From contig NZ_MKKA01000055.1 in assembly GCF_001942405.1 (NCBI RefSeq), positions 1 through 64,000 on the forward strand: DNA of 64,000 nt, written 5' to 3'. The position numbers and the translations under genes are program-made. Below are positions 55,838-64,000 of this stretch, in pieces; the first letter of the stretch is position 1; each line of letters opens with the position of its first letter. The notes beneath the pieces are model-generated. The model was not told the origin of the DNA. It did not search any database and was given only the letters and a program-made list of their open reading frames with translations. This stretch comes from Ornithinimicrobium sp. CNJ-824 (lineage in GTDB: Bacteria > Actinomycetota > Actinomycetes > Actinomycetales > Dermatophilaceae).

Positions 55838-57208
55838 TCAGGCGACCCCGCGTCCGGGGTTCATGACCCCCAGGGGGTCGAAGAGCGCCTTGACGGCCCG
55901 CTGCCGTCCCACCTCGGCCGGGCCGAGCTCCTCCGCCAGCCACGGCACCTTGAGCGACCCCACGCCGTGCTCCCCGGTCAACGTCCCCCCCAGCTCCCAC
56001 GTCGCCCGGACCACGTCGTCGAAGGCCCGCTCGGCCGCCGCACGGCTCGCCGGGTCGTCCCGGTCGTAGAACAGCGACGGGTGCAGGTTGCCGTCGCCCG
56101 CGTGGCCGGCGCACGTCGTCTCGATCCCGTGCCGCTGCCCGATGCGGTGCACCGCGGCCACCAGGTCCCCGAGGCGCCCCACCGGCACGCACACGTCCTC
56201 GATGATCCGGTCCCCGCGCCGGTCCAGCGCGGGGTTGAGCACCCGGCGTCCCTCGAGCAGCAGGTCGGCCTCGGCACGGTCCTCGGCCACGGCCACCTCG
56301 GTGGCGCCCGCGGCCGCCAGCGCCACGGCATACCCCTGCACGTCCTCCGCCGCGTGGCCGGGCCGGTCGGACTGGACGAGCAGCACCCCGGCGGCGTCGG
56401 CGGGGTAGCCGTAGTCGCCGTAGGCCTGGACCGCGGCGACGCTCGGCCCGTCCAGCAGCTCCACCAGGCTGGGGGTATGGCGCTGCTCCCGCAGGGCGGC
56501 GACGCCCGCCACGGTGCGCTCCAGGGTGGGGAAGACCGCGAGCACGGTCAGCGCCGGGTCGCCGAGCGGGACGAGTCGCAGCACCGCCTCGGTGACCACG
56601 CCGAGGGTCCCCTCCGAGCCGACGAACAGCCCGGTGAGGTCGTAGCCGGCGACCCCCTTGGCCGTGCGGCGGCCGGTGCGCAGCACCTCGCCCCCCGGCA
56701 GCACGACCTCCAGGCCGCGGACGTAGTCGGCCGTCACGCCGTACTTGACGCAGCACAGGCCCCCGGCGTTGGTCGCGACGTTGCCGCCGATGGTGCACAT
56801 CGAGGCGCTCGCCGGGTCCGGCGGGTAGGCCAGGCCGTGCTCGGCCGCCGCCAGCTTCAGGTCCGCGTTGACCACGCCCGGGCCGACGACCGCGATCCGC
56901 TCGACGGGGTCGACCAGCAGGTCGGTCATCGCCGCGGTCGAGAGCACGATGCCGCCGGCCAGCGCCTCGGCCGCCCCCGTCGTGGCGGTGCGCGCCCCCT
57001 GGGGCACGACCGGCACCCGGTGCTGCGCGGCATACCGGAGCGTGGTGGCGACGTCGTCCCTGGAGCGGGCCCGCACCACGGTGAACCGGTCACCGGGCAG
57101 CGCCTCCGCCTGCGGCGACGCGTCGACGGCGAAGCCGGCCGCGATCTGCGGGTCGCTCACCACGCGGTCGCCCAGCAGCTCCCGGAGGGCGTCGGGGGAG
57201 GAGGTCAT
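55838..57208 (-). CDS. FAD-linked oxidase, GlcD/D-lactate dehydrogenase type
   Basis: This 456-residue flavoprotein has a FAD-binding PCMH domain (VPVVPQGARTATTGAAEALAGGIVLST and SMCTIGGNVATNAGGLCCVKYGVTADYVRGLEV) and a C-terminal FAD-oxidase domain (CAGHAGDGNLHPSLFYD, GTLTGEHGVGSLK). It oxidises a 2-hydroxy acid such as D-lactate or glycolate; the specific substrate cannot be read. The ATG at 57208 is the family start. No electron-transfer partner genes are adjacent. It is divergent from the DUF559 gene. Confidence 0.93.
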   Translation of the reverse strand: MTSSPDALRELLGDRVVSDPQIAAGFAVDASPQAEALPGDRFTVVRARSRDDVATTLRYAAQHRVPVVPQGARTATTGAAEALAGGIVLSTAAMTDLLVDPVERIAVVGPGVVNADLKLAAAEHGLAYPPDPASASMCTIGGNVATNAGGLCCVKYGVTADYVRGLEVVLPGGEVLRTGRRTAKGVAGYDLTGLFVGSEGTLGVVTEAVLRLVPLGDPALTVLAVFPTLERTVAGVAALREQRHTPSLVELLDGPSVAAVQAYGDYGYPADAAGVLLVQSDRPGHAAEDVQGYAVALAAAGATEVAVAEDRAEADLLLEGRRVLNPALDRRGDRIIEDVCVPVGRLGDLVAAVHRIGQRHGIETTCAGHAGDGNLHPSLFYDRDDPASRAAAERAFDDVVRATWELGGTLTGEHGVGSLKVPWLAEELGPAEVGRQRAVKALFDPLGVMNPGRGVA

Positions 57209-57326
57209 GCACTCGAGCCTACGAGGCGGGCGCGGCCGGGGGCGGCGCCGACCGACGGTCGGCCGGCAGGGGCCGGCCTGTGGACGACCGCTCCCGCCGG
57301 ACCCGGTCCGGGAGCATCCTGGGCCG

Positions 57327-58279
57327 ATGACGGTGGATGCCTGGAGCGAGGTCGCCCTGCCCCTGCTGACGGGCCAGGAGGGCGTGGCCACGAGCGCCCA
57401 GCTGCGGGAGCGGGGCGTGCGGGCACCGACCCTCAGTGCCTGGGTGGCCGACGGGCGGCTCGTCCGTCTCCGCCGGAACGTGCTCGTGGACGGGCAACGG
57501 TGGCAGGAGTCACCGCCGTGGGAGCGTCACCGGCTCCGGGCCCACGGGGTGATGATGGCCTGGTCCGGCGTCGAGGTCGCCCTCAGCCACCAGAGCGCCC
57601 TCGCCGTCCTCGACCTGGCGATCTACGGCACGGACGACCTGGTCCACGTCGTCGGCGTCGGCCCTCGCCGGTGGAAGACGCGCACGGGGATCATCCAGCA
57701 CGCGGGCTTGCTCCCGGGCGGCTCGTGCGCGTGGACGGCGTCCCGTGCGTGCGGCCCGAGGTGGCCTGCCTCCAGGTGGCGTCGACCTTCGGCGTCGAGG
57801 CCGGTCTGGTCGCGGCGGACTCGGCGCTGCGCGAGGGCGCGTGCAACCGGGCCGACCTCGAGGGCCTGCGCTGCTGGTCGGCGCTGGGCCGGGGCCGTCC
57901 GGCCGCCGGGGTCGTCGTCGACCGGGCCGACGGACGTCACGAGTCGGCCGGCGAGTCCAGGACCGGCTGGCTGCTGCACCGCCTGGGCCTGGTGGCGGTT
58001 CCGCAGGTCAGGATCACCGACGAGCGTGGCGGGTTCGTGGCGCGGGTGGACTTCCTGCTGGAGGGGGACAGGGTGGTCGTGGAGTTCGACGGGCTGGCCA
58101 AGTACGGCCGGGCCGGGGACCTGGCCGCCGAGAAGCTGCGGGAGGACCGGCTGCGGGAGCTCGGCTACGAGGTGGTCCGGCTGACCTGGGCGGACCTGGA
58201 CCGGCCCGACGTCGTCCGGGCGAAGGTGGAGGCGGCCTGCCGACGGGCACGGGCCCGCCGCACCGCGGGCTCCCGCTGA
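57327..58279 (+). CDS. DUF559 endonuclease-like protein with AbiEi-type N-terminus (apparent frameshift)
   Basis: The N-terminal winged-helix part ([37 protein letters not shown]) resembles the AbiEi-type regulator domain. The C-terminal domain is DUF559/Vsr-like: [26 protein letters not shown], then [26 protein letters not shown]. The two lie in different frames; a missing G near 57716-57718 (CCCGGGG read as CCCGGG) joins them at [17 protein letters not shown]. Total length is one base short of a multiple of three. These proteins are abundant in actinobacteria; their activity is unproven. Confidence 0.82.
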
Positions 58280-58281
58280 GC

Positions 58282-58345
58282 AGACCCCCCGAACTGCGGC
58301 CAGACACCCCAAATATCTAGGGTCTCGCCTCCGTTTCGGGGGTCT
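58282..58345. terminator. Possible hairpin after the DUF559 gene
   Basis: AGACCCCCCGAA at 58282-58293 can pair with TTCGGGGGTCT at 58335-58345, with one bulged C and a loop of about 41 bases. It begins three bases past the DUF559 stop. The loop is large, so this is a weak call. The rest of the 58280-58430 gap shows nothing else clear. Confidence 0.35.
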
Positions 58346-58437
58346 CACGCGCGGGGAGTCCCTCCGGGCGACGAGATCCCACCGCCTGCCGGTCCGGAGG
58401 CAGGCCTCGCCGGGCCGAGCCGCTACCATGGGGCGAA

Positions 58438-58688
58438 CAGGCGTCCGAGCCGTCATCAGCGGCGAGCCTCCGGCAGAACAGCCCCGGCACCCCGGCCGGG
58501 AGCCCACTAGACCCGGACGGGTAGGCCCGTCACAGCCGTCACGAAGCGGCGCGTCACGACCCGGCAGGACCGGGGCGGCGCGCAAGCGAGTGGTACCGCG
58601 GTGCCGACCGGGCGCATCCCCGGACGGGCGTCGTCCTCGGACTTGGACCGACACGACGACCCGCCGCACCACCAAGGAGCCACGACCC
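58438..58688 (+). promoter_or_regulatory. ileS T-box riboswitch (translational type)
   Basis: The leader contains the invariant T-box bulge sequence, read here as GAGTGGTACCGCGGTGCC at 58588-58605. An ATC isoleucine codon at 58455-58457 lies in a stem-loop-like context (CCGTCATCAGCGG), the expected Specifier. The segment CTTGG (58643-58647) can pair with CCAAG just before the Shine-Dalgarno AAGGAG (58674-58679). Uncharged tRNA-Ile would free the site. This matches the actinobacterial ileS T-box that controls translation. There is no coding need for the long frame upstream of 58689. Confidence 0.85.
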
Positions 58689-61600
58689 ATGGCCTACCCG
58701 CTCACCAGCACCTCCGGAGCCGCGCTGACCAGCTCGCCGAGCTTCCCGGAGATCGAGCAGGCCGTCCTGGCCTACTGGCGCGAGCACGACACCTTCGTCC
58801 GCAGCGTCGAGCAGCGCGACGCGGGGGAGAACGGCGAGAACGAGTTCGTCTTCTACGACGGGCCCCCGTTCGCCAACGGGCTGCCGCACTACGGCCACCT
58901 GCTCACCGGCTACGTCAAGGACGTCGTCCCCCGCTACCAGACGATGCGCGGCCGCCGGGTCGAGCGCCGCTTCGGCTGGGACACCCACGGGCTGCCGGCC
59001 GAGCTGGAGGCGATGAGCCAGCTGGGCATCAAGACCAAGGACGAGATCCTCGAGCTGGGCATCGAGACCTTCAACGACAAGTGCCGCGAGTCGGTGCTGA
59101 AGTACACCAACGACTGGCAGGACTACGTCACCCGCCAGGCCCGCTGGGTCGACTTCGACAACGACTACAAGACGCTCAACGTCGACTACATGGAGTCGGT
59201 GCTGTGGGCGTTCAAGAGCCTGCACGACAAGGGCCTGGTCTACGAGGGCTTCCGGGTGCTGCCCTACTGCTGGAACGACCAGACCCCGCTGTCCAACCAC
59301 GAGCTGCGGATGGACGAGGAGGTCTACCAGGTGCGCCGGGACCCGGCCGTCACCGTCGGCCTGCGGATCCTGCCGCAGGAGGGGTATGCCGCGTCCGCCG
59401 CTGCGGGCGGGGACGTCGCCGAGGACGTCCTCGCCGGGGCCCTGGCCCTGGTGTGGACGACGACCCCGTGGACCCTGCCGTCCAACCTGGCGATCATGGT
59501 CGGCGAGGACATCGACTACGTCGTCGTCGAGAGCGACTTCACCGGACGGCCCGAGCGCTACGTCCTCGCCGAGGCGAGGCTGGCGGCATACGCCCGCGAG
59601 CTGGGGGAGGAGCCGACCGTCGTCGCCCGGACGACCGGCGCCGAGCTGGCCGGCCGCTCCTACGTGCCCCCGTTCTCCTACTACCAGGGCTGGACGAACG
59701 CCCACCGGCTCGTCACCGCCGAGTTCGTCACCACCACCGACGGCTCCGGGCTGGTGCACACCGCCGGGGCGTTCGGCGAGGACGACAAGGTGGTCACCGA
59801 CCGCGAGGACATCGAGGCGGTCATGCCGGTCGGCGCCGACGGGTGCTTCACCGCCCCGGTGGAGGAGTACGCCGGGATGCTGGTCTTCGACGCCAACGCC
59901 CCGATCATCGACCACCTCAAGGCGGCCACCCGCAACCAGGCGCCCGGGGCCGAGCAGCACGACCGGGGCGCGGTCACCGAGGGCACCGTCCTGCTGCGCC
60001 GCGAGGCCTACGACCACTCCTACCCGCACTGCTGGCGCTGCCGCGAGCCCCTGATCTACAAGGGCGTCTCCTCCTGGTTCGTGGAGGTGACGAAGTTCAA
60101 GGACGACATGCTGCGCACCAACGAGCAGATCACCTGGGTGCCCGAGCACGTCAAGCACGGCCAGTTCGGCAAGTGGCTGGAGAACGCCCGTGACTGGTCG
60201 ATCTCGCGCAACCGGTTCTGGGGCAGCCCGATCCCGGTGTGGGTCTCCGACGACCCGGCCCACCCCCGGGTCGACGTCTACGGCTCGCTCGCCGAGCTGG
60301 AGGCCGACTTCGGCCGCCTGCCGCGCAACCGGGCCGGCGAGGTCGACCTGCACCGGCCGTTCATCGACGAGCTGACCCGGCCCAACCCGGACGACCCGAC
60401 GGGGCACAGCACCATGCGCCGGGTCGAGGACGTGCTCGACGTCTGGTTCGACTCCGGCTCAATGTCCTACGCCCAGGTGCACCACCCGTTCGAGAACGCC
60501 GACTGGTTCGAGCACCACTTCCCGGCCGACTTCATCGTGGAGTACATCGGCCAGACCCGCGGCTGGTTCTACACCCTGCACATCCTGGCCACGGCGCTGT
60601 TCGACCGCCCTGCGTTCAGCGCCTGCATCAGCCACGGCATCGTGCTGGGCAACGACGGGCAGAAGATGTCCAAGTCGCTGAAGAACTACCCCGACGTGCG
60701 CGACGTGTTCAACCGCGACGGCGCCGACGCGATGCGCTGGTTCCTCATGTCCAGCCCGATCCTGCGCGGCGGCAACCTCGTCGTCACCGAGGAGGGTATC
60801 CGCGACGGGGTGCGCCAGGTGCTCATCCCGCTGTGGAACGCGTGGTACTTCTTCGGGCTCTACGCGAACGCCGCCGGCTACGAGGCCCGCTGGTCCACGG
60901 CCTCGACCGACCCGATGGACCGCTACATCCTGGCCAAGACCCGCGACCTGGTCGTCGAGGTGGAGACCGCCCAGGACCGGTTCGACATCGCCGGGGCCGC
61001 CGACGCGGTCCGTGCGTTCGTCGACGTGCTGACCAACTGGTACATCCGCCGCTCCCGCGACCGTTTCTGGTCCGACGACCAGGCCGCTTTCGACACGCTC
61101 TACACCGTGCTCGAGGTGCTCTGCCGCGTCGCCGCGCCCCTGCTGCCGCTCACCACCGAGGAGGTATGGCGTGGGCTCACCGGGGGCGAGTCGGTCCACC
61201 TCACCGACTGGCCCGCGGCGTCGGACCTGCCCGAGGACTCCGAGCTGGTGCAGTCGATGGACACCGTCCGCGAGGTGTGCTCGGCGACCCTGTCCCTGCG
61301 CAAGGCCGAGCAGCTGCGGGTGCGCCTGCCGCTGGCGTCGCTGACCGTGGCGACCGCGCACGCCGAGGGGCTGCGCGACCTGGCCGGGATCGTGCGGGAC
61401 GAGGTCAACGTGCGCGAGGTGCAGGTCCTGGACGTCGCGGACCCGGCGACGGATCTGTCGACCTTCGGCGTCGAGCAGCGGCTGACCGTCAACGCCCGGG
61501 CGGCCGGGCCCCGGCTGGGGCGCGACGTGCAGACTGCCATCAAGGGGTCCAAGTCCGGCGACTGGTCGGTCGCCGAGGACGGCACCGTCACCGCCGGCGG

Positions 61601-62084
61601 GCTGCCGCTGGTCGAGGGGGAGTACACCCTGGAGACCGTCGTCGACGAGGCCGCCGACGGGGGCTCGAGGGCGACGGCGATGCTGCGCGGCCACGGCGGC
61701 GGCTTCGTCGTGCTCGACACCGGCGTCACCGAGGACCTGGCCCGCGAGGGCCTGGCCCGCGACCTGGTCCGGGCGGTCCAGGGCGCCCGCAAGGACGCCG
61801 GCCTGCAGATCACCGACCGGATCAGCCTGACCGTCGTCGGCGACGACGACGTCTGGGCCGCCGCGACCGAGCACCAGCGCCTCGTCATGGACGAGACCCT
61901 GGCGGTCCAGTTCGGTGCGGCCGGTGCGGGGACGCCGTTGCCCCGTCCGCCGAAGCACGGCCTCGGCGGTGGCAGCGACCCCGACGGGGGCACCCAGCCG
62001 CGGATCGTGTCGCACACGGCCGAGGCCACCCTCGATGGCGGCCGCACCGTCGAGCTGCTCATCACCAAGGTGGAGGCGCGATGA
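58689..62084 (+). CDS. ileS: Isoleucyl-tRNA synthetase, eukaryotic-like type
   Basis: This 1131-residue class I synthetase has the HIGH variant HYGH (67-70 in [18 protein letters not shown]) and KMSKS at about 659-663 ([13 protein letters not shown]). The motif [12 protein letters not shown] and [23 protein letters not shown] belong to the eukaryotic-like IleRS group, longer than the bacterial type. The C-terminal region (about 900-1131) carries the extended anticodon and editing-associated domains. The ATG at 58689 follows AAGGAG in the T-box leader. It overlaps folC by ATGA. Confidence 0.96.
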   Translation: MAYPLTSTSGAALTSSPSFPEIEQAVLAYWREHDTFVRSVEQRDAGENGENEFVFYDGPPFANGLPHYGHLLTGYVKDVVPRYQTMRGRRVERRFGWDTHGLPAELEAMSQLGIKTKDEILELGIETFNDKCRESVLKYTNDWQDYVTRQARWVDFDNDYKTLNVDYMESVLWAFKSLHDKGLVYEGFRVLPYCWNDQTPLSNHELRMDEEVYQVRRDPAVTVGLRILPQEGYAASAAAGGDVAEDVLAGALALVWTTTPWTLPSNLAIMVGEDIDYVVVESDFTGRPERYVLAEARLAAYARELGEEPTVVARTTGAELAGRSYVPPFSYYQGWTNAHRLVTAEFVTTTDGSGLVHTAGAFGEDDKVVTDREDIEAVMPVGADGCFTAPVEEYAGMLVFDANAPIIDHLKAATRNQAPGAEQHDRGAVTEGTVLLRREAYDHSYPHCWRCREPLIYKGVSSWFVEVTKFKDDMLRTNEQITWVPEHVKHGQFGKWLENARDWSISRNRFWGSPIPVWVSDDPAHPRVDVYGSLAELEADFGRLPRNRAGEVDLHRPFIDELTRPNPDDPTGHSTMRRVEDVLDVWFDSGSMSYAQVHHPFENADWFEHHFPADFIVEYIGQTRGWFYTLHILATALFDRPAFSACISHGIVLGNDGQKMSKSLKNYPDVRDVFNRDGADAMRWFLMSSPILRGGNLVVTEEGIRDGVRQVLIPLWNAWYFFGLYANAAGYEARWSTASTDPMDRYILAKTRDLVVEVETAQDRFDIAGAADAVRAFVDVLTNWYIRRSRDRFWSDDQAAFDTLYTVLEVLCRVAAPLLPLTTEEVWRGLTGGESVHLTDWPAASDLPEDSELVQSMDTVREVCSATLSLRKAEQLRVRLPLASLTVATAHAEGLRDLAGIVRDEVNVREVQVLDVADPATDLSTFGVEQRLTVNARAAGPRLGRDVQTAIKGSKSGDWSVAEDGTVTAGGLPLVEGEYTLETVVDEAADGGSRATAMLRGHGGGFVVLDTGVTEDLAREGLARDLVRAVQGARKDAGLQITDRISLTVVGDDDVWAAATEHQRLVMDETLAVQFGAAGAGTPLPRPPKHGLGGGSDPDGGTQPRIVSHTAEATLDGGRTVELLITKVEAR

Positions 62085-63544
62085 CCGGCGACGACCAGTT
62101 CTTCGAGGGCAACGAGCTGCCGCTCGACCCCGGTGCCGCGGCGCCCCGCACCGCCGCCCGCCGGCCCGGTGCCGCCGAGCCGGTCGACCCCGAGCTGACC
62201 GCGCGCTACGCGCAGGTGGTCGAGGAGATCCTCGCCCGCACCCCCGAGCACATGCCCGAGCCGACCCTGCACCGGGTCGCACGCGTGATGGAGCTGATGG
62301 GCGACCCGCAGCGGGCCTACCCGATGATTCACCTCACCGGCACCAACGGGAAGACCTCCACCACCCGGATCATCGAGCGGATCCTGCGGGAGATGGGGCT
62401 GCGCACCGGCCGGTTCACCAGCCCGCACCTGCACGACATGCGCGAGCGGATCTCCCTGGACGGGGAGCCGATCGGGATCGAGGCCTTCCTCGCCGCCTAC
62501 GACGACGTCATGCCGTTCGTGGAGATGGTGGACCGGGAGAGCATGGGGTCGACGGCTCCCGAACGGCAGGTGCGGATGACCTACTTCGAGGTCGTCGTCT
62601 GCCTGGCGTTCGCCGCCTTCGCCGACGCACCGGTCGACGTGGCCGTCGTCGAGGTGGGCCTGGGCGGGGTGTGGGACGCCACCTCCGTGGCCGACGGGAC
62701 CGTCGCGGTCGTCACCCCCATCTCGCTGGACCACACCCGCCTGCTCGGCTCCACGGTCGAGGAGATCGCCACCGAGAAGGCCGGCATCATCAAGCCCGGG
62801 GCGATCGCCGTCGTCGGCGTCCAGGAGCCCGAGGCGATGACCGTCCTCACCGACCGGGCCGAGGAGGTCGGGGCCGACCTGCGCACCGAGGGGGTCAGCT
62901 TCGGGGTGCTGGCCCGCGAGGTCGGCGTCGGCGGCCAGCAGGTCTCGCTGCGCGGTCTGGCGGGCGACTACCAGGACCTGTTCCTGCCGCTGTTCGGCGC
63001 CCACCAGGTGCACAACGCCGCGATGGCCGTCGCGGCCGTCGAGGCGTTCGTGGGCGGTGGCGAGCAGCACATCACCGACGAGGTGCTGCGGGGCGGGCTG
63101 GCCGGGGTGACCTCGCCCGGGCGGCTGGAGATCGTCCGGCGGTCCCCGACGGTCCTCGTCGACGCGGCGCACAACCCGGCGGGGGCGGCGGCGCTGGGCG
63201 AGGCCCTGCGGGAGTCGTTCACCTTCACCCGGCTCGTCGGGCTGCTGGCCGTCCTGGAGGACAAGGACGCCGAGGCGATGGTCCAGCAGCTCGAGCCGGT
63301 GCTCGACCACGTCGTCGTCACCCGCACCTCCTCGCCCCGGGCGATCCGGCCCGCCCGGCTCGGCGAGCTGGTCGCCGCCTACTTCGGCCAGGACCGGGTC
63401 ACCGTCGTCGAGGACCTCCCCGAGGCCCTTGACGTGGCCGCCGGCCTGTCCGACGAGGGCGGCGTCGGCGGCGCGGTGCTGGCCACCGGGTCGGTGACGA
63501 CCGCCGCGGAGGTGCGCGAGCTCCTGGGCGTCACCAGCAGCTGA
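62081..63544 (+). CDS. folC: Bifunctional folylpolyglutamate synthase / dihydrofolate synthase
   Basis: This 487-residue Mur-ligase-family enzyme adds glutamate to dihydropteroate and to folates. The P-loop is GTNGKTST at 87-94. [13 protein letters not shown], the [12 protein letters not shown] region and [22 protein letters not shown] are conserved, and [12 protein letters not shown] lies in the C-terminal domain. It starts at an ATG overlapping the ileS stop. The first 38 residues are an unconserved extension, so a later start is possible. Co-transcription with ileS under the T-box is likely. Confidence 0.95.
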   Translation: MTGDDQFFEGNELPLDPGAAAPRTAARRPGAAEPVDPELTARYAQVVEEILARTPEHMPEPTLHRVARVMELMGDPQRAYPMIHLTGTNGKTSTTRIIERILREMGLRTGRFTSPHLHDMRERISLDGEPIGIEAFLAAYDDVMPFVEMVDRESMGSTAPERQVRMTYFEVVVCLAFAAFADAPVDVAVVEVGLGGVWDATSVADGTVAVVTPISLDHTRLLGSTVEEIATEKAGIIKPGAIAVVGVQEPEAMTVLTDRAEEVGADLRTEGVSFGVLAREVGVGGQQVSLRGLAGDYQDLFLPLFGAHQVHNAAMAVAAVEAFVGGGEQHITDEVLRGGLAGVTSPGRLEIVRRSPTVLVDAAHNPAGAAALGEALRESFTFTRLVGLLAVLEDKDAEAMVQQLEPVLDHVVVTRTSSPRAIRPARLGELVAAYFGQDRVTVVEDLPEALDVAAGLSDEGGVGGAVLATGSVTTAAEVRELLGVTSS

Positions 63545-63586
63545 GCCGGGAGCAGCTGAGCCGGGCCGACCCGGCGCGGCCGTGGG

Positions 63587-64000
63587 TCAGTGGTCCCCGC
63601 CGTGGTCGGCGTCCTCGGTGGACCCGTCCCCGCCGCCGTCCTGCTCCGCCGCACCGCCCTCGGCGCCCGCCAACCAGGCGGAGACGTCCTCGCGCGGCTC
63701 GGCGTCCCGCTCGGCCAGCATCCGTGTCATCAGCGTGATCTCGCCCGCCTGGGCGTCGACCATCCGCTGCGCGGCGGCCCGCACGTCCTCGTCCGCGGCC
63801 AGGTCGAGGGCGGCCTGCGCCATCTCGACACCGGCGATGTGGTGGGTGGTCATCAGCTGCAGGTAGAGCACCTCGGCCTCCTGCCCCTGCGCCCGGGTGA
63901 GCTCCTCGATCTCGCTGGGGGAGGCCATCCCGGGCATCGGGACCCCGGCCGGCAGGTCGGTCACGTCGTGACCGTCGCCGTGCCCGGCCATCCAGTCCAT
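63587..64000 (-). CDS. DUF305 domain protein (cut by window edge)
   Basis: The 137 visible residues match DUF305: MPGMASPSEIEELTRAQGQEAEVLYLQLMTTHHIAGVEMAQAALD, with the MTTHHIAGVEMA motif. A ferritin-like helical pattern follows (AAQRMVDAQAGEITLMTRML). Such proteins are usually secreted lipoproteins, often linked to metal handling. The C-terminus is acidic and disordered. Any signal peptide would lie beyond 64000, so the true start is not in this window. It converges on folC. Confidence 0.85.
   Translation of the reverse strand: MDWMAGHGDGHDVTDLPAGVPMPGMASPSEIEELTRAQGQEAEVLYLQLMTTHHIAGVEMAQAALDLAADEDVRAAAQRMVDAQAGEITLMTRMLAERDAEPREDVSAWLAGAEGGAAEQDGGGDGSTEDADHGGDH

Noticed and set aside
58428..58688. 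N-terminal extension of ileS to an ATG at 58428
   Set aside because: The region is the T-box leader; family sequence and the ribosome binding site begin at 58689.

Overview
The window is very GC-rich with strongly GC3-biased codons. Gene content points to a high-GC actinobacterium: two tandem ClpP genes followed by clpX, an Rv2466c-like mycothiol-type oxidoreductase, GlbO, EttA, an ileS T-box with a translational layout, and an MT0933-like antitoxin. The overall style fits Intrasporangiaceae/Ornithinimicrobiaceae, but the family is an inference.

Region 1 (1 to about 8440) is an accessory island. It is less GC-rich than the rest, loosely packed and full of unrecognised short genes. A tyrosine integrase (7084-8268, minus) and an excisionase-type gene (6866-7087, plus) meet tail to tail, their stop codons overlapping by two bases, next to the 3' end of a tRNA-His gene (8442-8515, minus). 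This is the usual arrangement of an element integrated at a tRNA 3' end; its other end lies left of the window. Cargo includes a SAMHD1-like HD phosphohydrolase coupled to an ImmA/IrrE metallopeptidase (the best defence-module candidate here), a possible toxin plus XRE antitoxin pair, an alpha/beta hydrolase, two small membrane proteins and two small Cys4-type proteins. A 72-bp tandem repeat precedes the excisionase gene.

Region 2 (8442-64000) is dense chromosomal core. In order: tRNA-His, orn, a PrsW protease, cysM, tRNA-Arg, a proteobacterial-type chorismate mutase/prephenate dehydrogenase, a dynamin-like GTPase pair, a DUF2237 protein, ssb, ettA, an RluA pseudouridine synthase, tesB, lutABC with a divergent GntR regulator, thioesterase and ArsR/MFS genes, a CNNM/CBS membrane protein, GH13 and malQ glucan enzymes, glbO, an MscS channel, pepN, an Rv2466c-like protein, rpiB, a stress-type antitoxin homologue, a SIMPL protein, tRNA-Gly, tRNA-Pro, tig, clpP1-clpP2-clpX, a MoxR-DUF58-DUF4129 operon, valS, an alanine/glycine:cation symporter, a GlcD-type oxidase, a DUF559 protein, ileS-folC behind a T-box leader, and a truncated DUF305 gene. 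Strong GC-rich hairpins sit at most convergent junctions.

The sequence has a systematic quality signature. At least nine core genes are each interrupted by a single missing base in a G or C context, and clpX by two. All are apparent deletions and none is an insertion. Because clpX is among them, these are best read as sequencing or assembly errors, so the affected genes are annotated as whole genes with the breakpoint stated.
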